Source: Clostridiaceae bacterium HFYG-1003 (GTDB lineage Bacteria > Bacillota > Clostridia > Clostridiales > Clostridiaceae). From it: a DNA stretch of 64,000 bases. Where the stretch lies: the NCBI GenBank assembly GCA_024579835.1, contig CP102060.1, forward strand, positions 2,207,558 through 2,271,557, read 5' to 3'. Below the pieces are notes generated by a model, which searched no databases, was not told the DNA's origin, and saw only the letters and a program-made list of their open reading frames with translations. The position numbers and the translations under genes are program-made. This document shows positions 32,469 through 42,149 of this stretch, piece after piece; positions within the stretch are counted from its first letter, which is position 1, and the number at the start of each line of letters is the position of its first letter.

Positions 32469-33668
32469 ATGTTCAATCAAAAAATGGTGCAGCTGGGAAC
32501 GCAGCGCTCCGTCATCCGGGAGATTTTCGACTACGGGAATCGCCGGGCTCAGGAAGTCGGACGGGAGAATGTCTACGATTTTTCCATTGGGAATCCCAAT
32601 GTTCCGGCACCGGCGGCCATTCAGGAAGCCATTGTCGACATCGTTCAAACCATGTCACCCGTAGAGTATCACAGCTACACCGCCTCACCGGGACGCCATT
32701 CAACCCGGGACGCCATCGCGAAAAACCTTAACCGCCGGTTCGGCACCAGCTACGACGCCAATGACGTCTATATGACCTCCGGTGCTTCGGCATCGCTTAC
32801 CATCACCCTGAAAGCCATCCTGGCCAGCCCGGAGGAAGAAGTTGTGGTGGTGGCGCCGTTCTTTCCGGAATATCGCTACTATGTGGAAGCCCAGGGGGGA
32901 AAATTCGTTCCGGTGGAGCCAAACCTCGAAAACTTCCAGATTGACTTCGACAAACTCGAAGCCAAGATCACGCCCAACACCAAGGTCATGATCGTCAACT
33001 CGCCGAACAATCCTTCCGGCGTGGTCTACTCGGACGAAACGCTGACCAGACTGGCTGAGCTCCTGCGCCGCAAATCCAGGGAATATGGCCACCCGATCTA
33101 CATTCTGTCGGATGAGCCCTATCGCGAGCTGGTCTACGGAGATACCAAGCAGCGCATTACTTCAACCTATTATGAAAATACGATCATCAACTATTCCTGG
33201 GCCAAATCACTGTCCCTGCCCGGCGAGCGGATTGGTTACATCCTGATCCCCAAACAGGTCGAAGGGGCGAAAGAGCTCATGTCCGCTGTGTTCGGGGCTG
33301 CCCGGATTCTCGGCTTCGTCTGTGCCCACTCCCTGTTCCAGACCGTCATTGAGCGCTGTGTCGATGTAGAAGCTGATCTGTCCACCTACATCAACAACCG
33401 CAACCTGATCTACAACAGCCTCACCGAGTACGGCTACAATATGGCCAAACCCGACGGAGCCTTCTATGCCTTTATTGAAGCACCCAACGGCAACTCGGAA
33501 GAGTTCTGCCAGAGAGCCAAAAAATACGATGTGCTCCTGGTTCCCGGCACGGGCTTTGGCATACCGACGCATATGCGCCTCTCCTACTGTATCTCCACCG
33601 AGACCATTCAGAAAAGCCTGCCCTTCTTCAAGAAGCTGATCGATGAATATAAAAACGAACAGGCTTAG
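32469..33668 (+). CDS. PLP-dependent aminotransferase (class I/II, AspC-like)
   Basis: A 399-residue fold-type I aminotransferase. Visible features are DFSIGNPNVPAP near the N-terminus, MTSGASASLTITLKA, VNSPNNPSGVVYS (PLP/Asn), ILSDEPYRELVYG (Asp, Tyr), and SWAKSLSLPGERIGY with the Schiff-base Lys. The Arg in HMRLSYC binds the substrate carboxylate. Substrate specificity is unknown. AAGGGGGAAG precedes the ATG. It ends at a terminator. Confidence 0.93.
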   Translation: MFNQKMVQLGTQRSVIREIFDYGNRRAQEVGRENVYDFSIGNPNVPAPAAIQEAIVDIVQTMSPVEYHSYTASPGRHSTRDAIAKNLNRRFGTSYDANDVYMTSGASASLTITLKAILASPEEEVVVVAPFFPEYRYYVEAQGGKFVPVEPNLENFQIDFDKLEAKITPNTKVMIVNSPNNPSGVVYSDETLTRLAELLRRKSREYGHPIYILSDEPYRELVYGDTKQRITSTYYENTIINYSWAKSLSLPGERIGYILIPKQVEGAKELMSAVFGAARILGFVCAHSLFQTVIERCVDVEADLSTYINNRNLIYNSLTEYGYNMAKPDGAFYAFIEAPNGNSEEFCQRAKKYDVLLVPGTGFGIPTHMRLSYCISTETIQKSLPFFKKLIDEYKNEQA

Positions 33669-33718
33669 CCGCCGGATCCAGGGTGATCCAGCCTGACCTG
33701 ATCCTATCAACCCGAAAA

Positions 33719-33764
33719 GACAACGGTCTGACCGCTCCAAAGAGCCGGCAGACCGTTGTCTTTT
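33719..33764. terminator. Bidirectional terminator between convergent genes
   Basis: GACAACGGTCTG and CAGACCGTTGTC flank a loop, with TTTT on both outer sides. It serves the aminotransferase gene and the convergent parvulin gene. Confidence 0.85.
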
Positions 33765-33811
33765 AAATCCTGCGAATGGATCGCTGTTCGATCGTCCGGA
33801 AGGTTCCGGGA

Positions 33812-34555
33812 TTACTTGTCGAAGTACTTGTCTCTCAGATCCGCAATCAGGGCCGTGTATTTGTTCATCTGCTTTTCCTGGAGCAGGTTGGTCCGGATGC
33901 TGTCCTTGACATCGTCAAAGCTCTGCAGGTCGGCGGAGTTCTTCTCGTATACCTGGATCAGATGGTAGCCAAACTGAGTCTTGACCGGTGCGGTGACTTC
34001 ATTGATTTCGCTGGCAAACGCAGCTTCTTCGAATTCCGGCACCATCATGCCTTTGCCGAAGCTTCCCAGGTCTCCGCCGGCTTCCTTGGACGGGCAGGAG
34101 GAGAATTCTTTGGCAGCCTCTTCAAAGCTCAGTTCATTGCTGTCAATTTTTGCCTTGATCTGATCGGCCTGTTCCAGGGAATCCACGAGAATGTGGCGGG
34201 CACCGATGGTCTCAGGGCCTGAGAAGGCAGCCGGATTTTCATCGTACTTAGCCTGGATTTCCTCATCAGATACCATCACATCAGCCATCAGGCGGTTCAT
34301 TGTGGCATTGAAGCGGATATCCTTCTCAGCCTGTTCCATCTGTGTGCGGTAGAAGTCATCCTGATCAATTCCGGTTTCGGTTCCATGAGCGTTGATCAGC
34401 TCGACATTGATGATCTGATCCAGCAGCTGCTTGCGGCCGAACTCTGATTCAAAATAAGCCCGCTTATCGGCCGCGAACTTCTCAATCGTGCGGTTGAGCA
34501 CGTCTTCAGTAATCTCTACGCCGTTGATTTTAGCCAGTACTTTATTGTTTTCCAT
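33812..34555 (-). CDS. Cytoplasmic parvulin-type peptidyl-prolyl isomerase
   Basis: A 247-residue protein with an N-terminal SurA-like chaperone helix region (residues 1-110) and a rotamase domain (about 115-215: GARHILVDSLEQA, FSSCPSKEAGGDLGSFGKGMMVPEFEEAAF, VKTQFGYHLIQV). No signal peptide or lipobox is present, unlike PrsA, so it is cytoplasmic. It is transcribed downstream of tRNA-Phe, but a terminator separates the two. Confidence 0.93.
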   Translation of the reverse strand: MENNKVLAKINGVEITEDVLNRTIEKFAADKRAYFESEFGRKQLLDQIINVELINAHGTETGIDQDDFYRTQMEQAEKDIRFNATMNRLMADVMVSDEEIQAKYDENPAAFSGPETIGARHILVDSLEQADQIKAKIDSNELSFEEAAKEFSSCPSKEAGGDLGSFGKGMMVPEFEEAAFASEINEVTAPVKTQFGYHLIQVYEKNSADLQSFDDVKDSIRTNLLQEKQMNKYTALIADLRDKYFDK

Positions 34556-34634
34556 TTAAAAATCTCCTTTTTGAATATGCAATTCCTTACCCATCTTAAC
34601 ATAAAACCATCGCTCGAACCAATCACCCAAAGCC

Positions 34635-34661
34635 AAAAAAGGACCAGTCCTGCGACTGGTC
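34635..34661 (-). terminator. Terminator of tRNA-Phe
   Basis: GACCAGTC-gcag-GACTGGTC is followed by TTTTTT on the minus strand, directly after the CCA end of the tRNA. Confidence 0.85.
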
Positions 34662-34665
34662 TTTT

Positions 34666-34741
34666 TGGTGGCTTCACTCGGAATCGAACCAAGGACACGA
34701 GGATTTTCAATCCTCTGCTCTACCAACTGAGCTATGAAGCC
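34666..34741 (-). tRNA. tRNA-Phe (anticodon GAA)
   Basis: A 76-base cloverleaf on the minus strand: acceptor GGCTTCA / TGAAGCC, D arm with AGCTCAGTTGGTAGAGC, anticodon stem GAGGA / TCCTC with loop TTGAAAA (anticodon GAA), T arm with GGTTCGATTCC, and an encoded CCA end. Confidence 0.97.
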
Positions 34742-34762
34742 ATAAACGATGTAACATGATTC

Positions 34763-34791
34763 ATTTTACAGGACACCAGGCTATTTTTCAA
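34763..34791 (-). promoter_or_regulatory. Promoter of tRNA-Phe
   Basis: On the minus strand TTGAAA and TAAAAT are separated by 17 bp, with 21 bp from the -10 box to the tRNA 5' end. Confidence 0.75.
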
Positions 34792-34904
34792 TCATTTTTT
34801 CTTTCTTAAGACAAAAAAATAGTTGAGGATGCGTGCTGCTGATCCATCGTTCACAAGCCTGTAAGTCCGGGTTTCAGGGAACGACCACTGCTTAAAAACC
34901 ACCA

Positions 34905-34941
34905 CAAAAATGTCAGCCCTTCCCCATGGGGAAAGGCTGAC
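34905..34941 (-). terminator. Intrinsic terminator of the malic enzyme gene
   Basis: GTCAGCCTTTCCCC pairs with GGGGAAGGGCTGAC, followed by ATTTTTG on the minus strand. Confidence 0.8.
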
Positions 34942-34960
34942 AGATGCTCTGCGCTTTCGA

Positions 34961-36133
34961 TTAAATTCTGGCGACGCCGGTGCGGCGGGCTGCCTCACCG
35001 ATGGCTCTGGCTACTGCCTGAGCCACGTTCTTATCCAGAGCACTGGGGATAATCAAGTTCTCAGACAGCTCCTCCGGTTTAATGTATTCGGCGATGGCGT
35101 GTGCCGCCGCCAGCTTCATCTCCATGTTGATTTCGCTGGCCCGCGCGTCCAGTGAGCCCCGGAACACGCCCGGGAAGACCAGTACATTGTTGATCTGATT
35201 TGGGAAGTCCGATCGACCGGTACCGACAATGCGGGCTCCGGCTTCTCTGGCCAGATCCGGCATGATTTCCGGCGTGGGGTTCGCCATGGCGAGAATGATC
35301 GGGTCCTTGGCCATGGAACGGACCATATCCTGAGTTACAGCCCCGGCCGAGGAAACCCCGATGAAGACATCGGCGTTTTTCATGACATCGGCCAGACATC
35401 CCGTTTCACTGTTGGGATTGGTGACCCTGGCCAGCGCGTCCTTGGCATCGTTCATTTTGTCCCGCCCCATAGCCAATGCCCCGCTGCGGTCGCAGACGAT
35501 GAAGTTGCGTGCACCGGCTGCGGTCAGCAGGTGGGCAATGGCGGTACCTGCCGCCCCGGCTCCGTTTATGATGATTTTCAGATCCCCCAGATTCTTGCCG
35601 GTCAGCTTCAGGGCATTGAGCATACCCGCCAGTACGACAATCGCTGTCCCGTGCTGATCATCATGGAATACCGGAATATCCAGCTCCGCCTTCAGCCGCT
35701 CCTCAATTTCAAAACAGCGTGGAGCCGAGATATCCTCCAGGTTGATGCCGCCGAAGCCCGGTGCAATCAGACGGACAGTCCGAACGATTTCATCCACATC
35801 GGTGGTGTCCAGACATATCGGAAAAGCATCTACTTTGCCAAACTCTTTGAACAGGATCGCCTTGCCCTCCATAACCGGCATGGCCGCTTTCGGGCCAATA
35901 TCACCCAACCCCAGCACCGCGGTTCCATCGGTGACTACAGCCACCAGATTTCCCTTGGAGGTATACTTATATACCTCCTCTTCCTGTTCGTGAATCCTCC
36001 GGCAGGGCTCAGCCACCCCCGGTGTATAAGCCAGTGACAGATCATCCCGATTCTCCAGCTTCAGCTTGGAGGTCACCTCGATCTTCCCCCGGTATTTCTC
36101 ATGCAGCACTAAACTCTCGCTAAAATAATCCAT
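34961..36133 (-). CDS. NAD(P)-dependent malic enzyme
   Basis: A 390-residue enzyme converting malate to pyruvate and CO2. The start at 36133 (MDYFSESLVLH) follows GGGGAGGACTAT; the longer frame lacks a site. It carries SLAYTPGVAEPCR (malic N domain), ILAMANPTPEI, GIGDIGP-like GLGDIGPKAAMPVMEGKA, VFHDDQHGTAIVVLA (metal ligands) and the dinucleotide fold IIINGAGAAGTAIA. The short length is typical of the bacterial single-domain form without a phosphotransacetylase-like tail. Cofactor preference is not clear from sequence. Confidence 0.95.
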   Translation of the reverse strand: MDYFSESLVLHEKYRGKIEVTSKLKLENRDDLSLAYTPGVAEPCRRIHEQEEEVYKYTSKGNLVAVVTDGTAVLGLGDIGPKAAMPVMEGKAILFKEFGKVDAFPICLDTTDVDEIVRTVRLIAPGFGGINLEDISAPRCFEIEERLKAELDIPVFHDDQHGTAIVVLAGMLNALKLTGKNLGDLKIIINGAGAAGTAIAHLLTAAGARNFIVCDRSGALAMGRDKMNDAKDALARVTNPNSETGCLADVMKNADVFIGVSSAGAVTQDMVRSMAKDPIILAMANPTPEIMPDLAREAGARIVGTGRSDFPNQINNVLVFPGVFRGSLDARASEINMEMKLAAAHAIAEYIKPEELSENLIIPSALDKNVAQAVARAIGEAARRTGVARI

Positions 36134-36244
36134 ATAGTCCTCCCCAAAGTAAAATCCTGACAACACTAACAGCCAAGACTCAATTGATATTATCTTAACA
36201 TAATTTACATTCCATTATCTATACATAATTACCAGCAGTTAACC

Positions 36245-37176
36245 CAAACTATGAAACCGATCCTTTAGGAAAGGTCCTCATCTATGATTACAATACCGTC
36301 AATGGCTTGTTGCAAAGCCTCACCGACGCAGCTGGAAAAACCACATCCTATACCTATGATGTAGTGACCGATCAGCTCAAAGGTGTGTCCAAATAAGTGG
36401 ACGGTCAAACGGTGGCAGTAGGTTACACCTATGATGGAGATGACCTGTCAGGTAGCAGCCACAATGGCTTCTCTTACTCCTTCACGAAAGATGTTTTCGG
36501 GCGGGCCACCGGCGTGAAAGTCGGAAGCCAGAGCTTAGTCAGCTACAAGTACGACTCACGTTGGAATCTGACCACCACGGAGTTTGGCAACGACCACAAG
36601 ACGATGTTGGAATCCCCTGGATCAGGTGAAAGTCTATAAGGTATATAATAGTGCTACGGGAAGCTATGAGACCAAGTTCCGCTATGAGTATGATGTCTTA
36701 GGCAATGTTGGAAGTGAGTCGATGCGGCAGCCAATCTGTCTCATCGCTACTTCTATAATTCTGCGAACCGCCTGGTAAAGCTAACCGGAAGTGACGGCAG
36801 CAGCCTCACCCTGGGCTTTGATCCAAATGGTCAGACAACTCAGATCCAGGAGAGCCTTGGTACCCAGAGTTATTCCACCGGCTTTGTCTATGACAAGGAT
36901 GGAAAACTGGAAACGCTGACCAGCGCCGGTGTATCGCTGACCTATACCTATGACAGCCTAGGCCGCCTGGTCAAAACCACTCGCAAAAGCGGCGCGATCT
37001 TAAAAGACACGACCTAAACCCATCAGGCGGGCGTCGATGGCAGCACCAGTAACCTGGTGGAGTCGGTCACAGATCCGGACAAAACCACGAGCTATAATTA
37101 TGATGCCAATGGCAACTTCAAAACTGAGTTCAATCAAATGGAAACGCTCATTCAGAGCTGGGTTGATCCAGAATAA
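36245..37176 (+). pseudogene. Decayed YD-repeat (Rhs/WapA-like) gene fragment
   Basis: The three reading frames together encode YD-repeat protein (TSYTYDVVTDQL, GYTYDGDDLSG, YEYDVLGNV, TYTYDSLGRLVKTT, NYDANGNF). The frame is broken by TAA at 36394-36396 and 37015-37017 and by frame changes near 36610 and 36715. No start codon, signal peptide or C-terminal toxin domain remains. It is a remnant of a large secreted or contact-dependent toxin, and the toxin tip has been lost. The following DUF4259-like gene may be its former immunity partner. Confidence 0.85.
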
Positions 37177-37197
37177 TAATTGAGAGGAGAAAGTGCA

Positions 37198-38049
37198 ATG
37201 GGTGCATGGGGATCAAGCCTATATGCTAATGACACAACCTGCGATGTGCGGGATACATATATGAATTTTCTTCAGGAACAATTAAGCGATGAAAATGTTT
37301 ATAAAAAAACGTTTGAAAAATTTCAGGAATACATTGGTGAAGAAGACGAACCGCTTTTCTGGTATGCGCTTGCAGATACTCAGTGGAAAGTCGGTCGTCT
37401 GATGCCAGAAGTAAAAGAGGAGGCATTAAAATGGTTAGCTAATAGCGGTGGGTTATCTCTGTGGGAGGAAAGCAAGAGTGGTGGTGCCGGTTGGAAAAAG
37501 ACATTAGAAAAGCTAAAGAATAATCTTGAATCCTCAGAGCCGAAAAAAAAGCTTATTAAAAAACCGGTTGAGTTCGACCGTGCTCCCTGGAATATCGGGG
37601 ATGTGTATGCATACCAATTTCATACGGATATTGCAAAAGAAAGAGGGCTTTTCGAGAAATATATTCTTATTCAAAAAGTTGGCGTTTCTGATTGGTTTGG
37701 ATGGCTACAATCAATTATACAAGTTGTTAATAAGGTTTTTGATGAGGTGCCAACTTTAAGGGATATTGATGGACTTCCCATTTTGCCACTAGCTTATCCT
37801 CCGGGTTATAAATGGATGCCAAAAAGTATGGATGACTATGTTCCTTCCTTCGACTCATATTTAAGAGCGGTTATGGACTATTATAAAAAAACGCATTACC
37901 CATCAAAACATCTTACATTTATTGGTAATAGTCCTGTCCCGAATATCAGATATCACCGCACGCAATATACAGATTTGACTTGGTCAAAAGACGAGATGGA
38001 TGATGGGCTCAGTGATTTTTATTTGCAATGGCAGGGTTTTAATGATTGA
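37198..38049 (+). CDS. DUF4259-like protein, possible orphan immunity protein
   Basis: A 283-residue protein. The start at 37198 (MGAWGSSLYANDTTCDVRDT) follows GAGAGGAG. The N-terminal MGAWG...NDxxxD is the DUF4259 hallmark, and the next 80 residues (FWYALADTQWKVGRL, EALKWL) form a helical domain. The C-terminal half is a separate, unrecognised domain with many aromatic residues. It is clearly more AT-rich than its surroundings, which suggests transfer. Its place directly after an Rhs/WapA-like remnant fits an immunity gene; this is inference. Confidence 0.7.
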   Translation: MGAWGSSLYANDTTCDVRDTYMNFLQEQLSDENVYKKTFEKFQEYIGEEDEPLFWYALADTQWKVGRLMPEVKEEALKWLANSGGLSLWEESKSGGAGWKKTLEKLKNNLESSEPKKKLIKKPVEFDRAPWNIGDVYAYQFHTDIAKERGLFEKYILIQKVGVSDWFGWLQSIIQVVNKVFDEVPTLRDIDGLPILPLAYPPGYKWMPKSMDDYVPSFDSYLRAVMDYYKKTHYPSKHLTFIGNSPVPNIRYHRTQYTDLTWSKDEMDDGLSDFYLQWQGFND

Positions 38050-38376
38050 GGGTTCAATCAGCTCTCACACATTAATATCATACACAGGCCCAATATGCTT
38101 TGACAGCTTAAGAACGCTTAAAGGCGAAGGCTTGGGTGGGAATAAGAGCATTCGGCACTTATGGGGGGAGGAAACATCGTCAAATAAATGCTTATTTCTG
38201 ATGCAGAGCAAACAACCGCAGATCAGGAATGACCTGCGGTTGAAAGTAACGAATAAATCTGTGAAATTCTAATTCTTTTTTTGTCCTAATGACGGAATGC
38301 ACACCAAATCGTTGAACTTATGACCAGGGGGTGTAATCATTTTCTTAGCTTTATTTAAATTTATTTCTACTGCTGA
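38050..38376. other. Spacer after the accessory segment
   Basis: It contains a hairpin with a 9-bp stem (CAACCGCAG / CTGCGGTTG, near 38215-38245) without a T-run. No further coding remnant is convincing. AT content stays high to about 38370. Confidence 0.45.
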
Positions 38377-39756
38377 TCAGACTGTTCGTTCCTTGCGCAG
38401 TGGGATGCCAGCCTTCAGTTTCCGGATGACCAGGATGTAGAAGATCAGGACGCCGACGATGCCCTTGAGGACAGTGCTCAGGGTGATCGCCCACCAGATG
38501 CCGTTAATCCCCAGAGAGGTATTCATCAGATAGTACGCGGCGGGAATGCGCAGAGCCTGGAAGAAGATATTGATGAGGGATGGAATGAGGGTCAGGCCCA
38601 GACCGTTGAAGGCTCCGCCGGTGGAGATTTCCAGGGACTGAAACAGCTGCGAAATCCCCAGGATGACCAGGTAGGCGATGCCCATCTGGACGACTTCTTC
38701 CGGTTCCCGGATGAAGATGGTGAAGAGCTGACGGGGCAGGAGCATCAGGAGCAGGGTGGAGAATACGCCGATGCCGCCGACAATGATGGTGCCCTTGGTG
38801 AACCCGGAAACAACCCGGTCATATCGGCCGGCGCCGTAATTCTGGCCGGTGAAGGCTGACAGGGCGGTGGCAAAGCCGGAGGAGGTCATCCATGATACGG
38901 ACTCAATCTGAGCGCCGATGCGCTGCACGGAGGCCGCCATCACGCTGGCATTGGATACGATACGACCGATATAGGTGGAGATCAGCGAAAAGACAAAGCT
39001 CTGCAGCGCAGCCGGCCCCCCTACCTGAATGATGCGGGCGGCATATTCCCGCCGGAATGGCGAGAACAGCCGGAACTGGAGATACTCGTCTTTCCGGTTC
39101 TTCAGGAAGAAGAACAGAATAATGAATGTCGTGGTCTGAGCCAGGATTGTCGCCAGAGCCGACCCCCGGACACCCAGTGCCGGCAGGCCAAAGGCGCCGT
39201 TGATCAGAGACCAGCTCATGGAGATCTTGACGACTACGCCGGCGGCGTTGGCCAGAAAGGGCACATCGGAGTAACCCCCGGCATTGAAGATCCCGATCAG
39301 AAGAAAGTTCACGAAGAGGATGGGCAGTGACATGACCATGATGCTCATGTATTCTACCGCCATCCGGACAACTTCCTGGTCGGCGATCTGGAAAAAATCA
39401 ATGAATTCGGCGCGGAACACATAGCCCAGCAAAGAGTAGCTGATTCCCAGAATCAAGGCCAGCTTCATCGCCGTATCGGCATAGATGGCCGCCCCCTTTT
39501 CATCCCCTTTGCCCAGGCTCTGGGCCACATGAACCTCGGCTCCGACCCGGCACAGCATAATCAGTCCCTGGCTGAGCATCAGAAAGAAGGTGGCGGTGCC
39601 GACGGCGGTAACCGCTTTATAGCTGATGCTGCCCACAAACTTCATATCAAACAGGTTGTAGGCCATCTGAATGAATGAGGACCCCATAATGGGCAGCGCC
39701 AGGCGGGTCAGTGTGCTGAGGATATTGCCCTCAGTCAGATCAATCTTTTTTTGCAT
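38377..39756 (-). CDS. MATE family multidrug efflux transporter
   Basis: A 459-residue, twelve-helix inner-membrane transporter. The two MatE repeats start at LALPIMGSSFIQMAYNLFD and VGGPAALQSFVFSLIS. The conserved segments GGAFNGLGLTLIPS and ALSAFTGQNYGAGRYDRV are present. Such proteins export cationic drugs with Na+ or H+ antiport. AGAGGAAT precedes the ATG. It lies 9 bp after the DUF3052-like gene and is probably cotranscribed. Confidence 0.93.
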   Translation of the reverse strand: MQKKIDLTEGNILSTLTRLALPIMGSSFIQMAYNLFDMKFVGSISYKAVTAVGTATFFLMLSQGLIMLCRVGAEVHVAQSLGKGDEKGAAIYADTAMKLALILGISYSLLGYVFRAEFIDFFQIADQEVVRMAVEYMSIMVMSLPILFVNFLLIGIFNAGGYSDVPFLANAAGVVVKISMSWSLINGAFGLPALGVRGSALATILAQTTTFIILFFFLKNRKDEYLQFRLFSPFRREYAARIIQVGGPAALQSFVFSLISTYIGRIVSNASVMAASVQRIGAQIESVSWMTSSGFATALSAFTGQNYGAGRYDRVVSGFTKGTIIVGGIGVFSTLLLMLLPRQLFTIFIREPEEVVQMGIAYLVILGISQLFQSLEISTGGAFNGLGLTLIPSLINIFFQALRIPAAYYLMNTSLGINGIWWAITLSTVLKGIVGVLIFYILVIRKLKAGIPLRKERTV

Positions 39757-39765
39757 ATAATTCCT

Positions 39766-40212
39766 CTACTCCTGATGAATCCGCTGACTGCCCTTTTCCG
39801 AGGACGCGGACTTCCGCTTCAGCGACTTGATTTCGTCAACCGGGCGAAAACGCATGGCTGACCAGTCCGGGTCGATGGCAAACTGGGATACCGGTTCAAA
39901 GTTGAATTCTCCGAATTCCGGCCACAGGATGTCCCGGGACAGATCTGACGTATAATTCTTGCTGGTTTTCTTTGGATAGCAGATCCACAGCCGTCCCTGC
40001 GGCCGGAGCGCGGCCGCCAGATCGGCCTTGATCGCCCGGATCTCGTCCAGCGTCGTGACAAAGGCCAGGAGAAAGTCATAGGAGCCCTGGATGGATCCAT
40101 CCGCCGGTTCTGCCAGCAAAGGCAGCAGCGCTTCCTGAATCCCCTTCGGGGCATTCAGCACCAGAACCTCCGGTTGAGCTTGATAGCCTAACTTTTTCAA
40201 TGCTTGTTCCAT
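39766..40212 (-). CDS. DUF3052-like protein
   Basis: A 148-residue protein. KLGYQAQPEVLVLNAPKGI, SYDFLLAFVTTLDEI, GRLWICYPKKTSK and DWSAMRFRPVDEIKSLKR form the recognisable core of the family, a Rossmann-like fold. Function is unknown. It lies directly upstream of the MATE gene on the same strand. Confidence 0.75.
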   Translation of the reverse strand: MEQALKKLGYQAQPEVLVLNAPKGIQEALLPLLAEPADGSIQGSYDFLLAFVTTLDEIRAIKADLAAALRPQGRLWICYPKKTSKNYTSDLSRDILWPEFGEFNFEPVSQFAIDPDWSAMRFRPVDEIKSLKRKSASSEKGSQRIHQE

Positions 40213-40298
40213 GGTATTCGCACCCCTTTCTTAAAAAGCAATGGATTGGTGAATCTGGTGAAAGCCTTCTCCCTGAGCAGCCTTTCACCAGCACGATC

Positions 40299-41855
40299 TT
40301 AAAATACTTTGAGAGACCAGTCCTCGCAGTTCCAGACCGTTGTGGCAATCTGGCTGTAGAACTCCGGTTCATGGCTGACCAGCAGAACCGTTCCGCGGTA
40401 TTCCTTCAGGGCGCGGATCAGTTCGTCCTTGGCATCGACATCCAGATGGTTGGTCGGTTCATCGAGTACCAGGATATTGGTTTCCCGGTTCATCAGCTTA
40501 GCCAGCCGCAGCTTGGCCTTCTCTCCGCCGGAGAGAACCCGGACCTGGCTTTCGATCTGCTTGGTCGTCAGTCCGCATTTCGCCAGAGCGGCCCGAACCT
40601 CATACTGGACCAGACCTGGGAACTCATTCCAGAAATCCTCTATGCAGGTCTGGTCGCCGGTTCCGGACATTTCCTGCTCGAAGTAGCCGATCTGCTGGTT
40701 TTCCCCCAGCTCGATTTCCCCTGCCAGCGGCGGGATGATGCCCAGGAGGCTCTTGAGCAGTGTGGTTTTTCCAAGGCCATTGGCACCCACCAGGGCGATT
40801 TTCTGTCCCCGCTCCATGTAGAGATCCAGCGGCCGGGTCAGAGGCTTGTCATAACCGATTACCAGTCCCTTCGTCTCGAACACCAGCTTGCCGGTGGTTT
40901 TGCCCATCTTGAAGCCGAATACCGGCTTTGGTTTTTCCTTGGTCAGCTCGATGCGGTCCATCTTGTCCAGCTTTTTCTGACGGGACTTGGCCAGATTGGC
41001 AGTGGCTGCCCGCGCCTTGTTCCGGGCTACAAAATCCTCCAGCTTGGAGATTTCCTGCTGCTGGCGGATGTAGGCCGCTTCCACCTGCTTCTGCTTGGCT
41101 TCATGGGTATCCCGGAAACTGTGGTAATCACCGACATACCGGGTCAGCCGCAGCTGATCCACATGGTAGATGATGTTGATGACCTGATCCAGGAACGGGA
41201 TGTCATGAGAAATCAGGATAAATGCATTTTCATAGTTTTGCAGGTACATGGTCAGCCAGGTGATATGCTCCTCATCCAGATAGTTGGTCGGTTCATCCAG
41301 CAGCAGAATGTCCGGCTTTTCCAGAAGCAGCTTGGCCAGAAGGACTTTGGTGCGCTATCCGCCGGACAGTTCATCCACCGGCACATCCAGGCCCAGATCC
41401 TTCAGTCCCAGACCGCCGGCAACTTCCTCGACCTTGGCCTCAATGATATAGAAATCATTGTGATCCAACAGATCCTGCAGCGTCCCCATATCCTCCATCA
41501 GCCGGTCCATTTCCGTTTCATCCGCTGTGGCCATGGCTTCGCCGATGCTCAAAATTTCCTGCTCCATCTCATAGAGATAGTTGAAGGCCGTACGCAGCAC
41601 TTCACGGATTGTGCTGCCTTTCTTCAGTTCCGACTGCTGATCCAGATATCCGACGCGAACCCGGGAATTCCATTCCACAGTTCCCTCATCCGGCATCAGC
41701 TTGCCGGTAATAATATTCATAAAGGTGGATTTTCCCTCGCCGTTGGCCCCGATCAGCCCGATGTGCTCCCCCTTTAGCAGACGGAATGAGACATCTTCAA
41801 AGATCGCCCGGTCACCAAAGCCATGGCTCAGGTTTTTCACAGTTAGTACACTCAT
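40299..41855 (-). pseudogene. ABC-F ATPase gene interrupted by an amber codon
   Basis: A duplicated ABC ATPase without membrane domain, of the ABC-F family that acts on ribosomes. The frame starts at 41855 (MSVLTVKNLSHGF) with GGAG upstream, encodes Walker A GANGEGKS, and reaches the signature LSGG-(stop)-RTKVLLAKLL. TAG at 41355-41357 replaces what is normally the Gln of LSGGQ, one C-to-T change from CAG. The same frame then continues with DEPTNYLD and a complete second ABC cassette (GANGLGKT, LSGGEKAKLRLAKL, DEPTNHLD) to 40299. Without readthrough the gene makes two half-proteins, and the second half has only a weak internal start. A sequencing error is also possible. Confidence 0.85.
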
Positions 41856-42149
41856 AATTCGACTCCATTTCTTACGTTTCAACATGTTGAAGGGACATCC
41901 AAAATGGGTGTCCCTTGAATAAAAGCAACCTTATTATATCAGCTAAAACCCAGTCCGAAAAGAGACCGGCAGCGTCGGGACTGATCCATGTTCCGGCCCC
42001 AAACGATGGGTCATCGTTCGCTCCGGCAAGGATTCCCCGGACTGTTTCCTGCACTGGCATCGCCTGACGTTTCGCATCCGGCAAGAAGTCAGTCCCTCAG
42101 GTCCGGTCCAGCCCGCGCGACCCCTGGACCGAGCCAAACCCGGCCGCAA

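Noticed and set aside
38000-38272. Second small gene after the DUF4259-like gene
   Set aside because: It starts inside the preceding gene in another frame and lacks a ribosome-binding site.
41355-41357. TAG as a sense codon (pyrrolysine or suppressor)
   Set aside because: TAG ends other genes in the window and no pyrrolysine gene is seen, so a simple nonsense change or sequence error is more likely.
40200-41777. Plus-strand open frame of 525 codons
   Set aside because: It lies antisense to the ABC-F gene, has no ribosome-binding site and no recognisable protein motif; long antisense frames are expected from the codon bias here.
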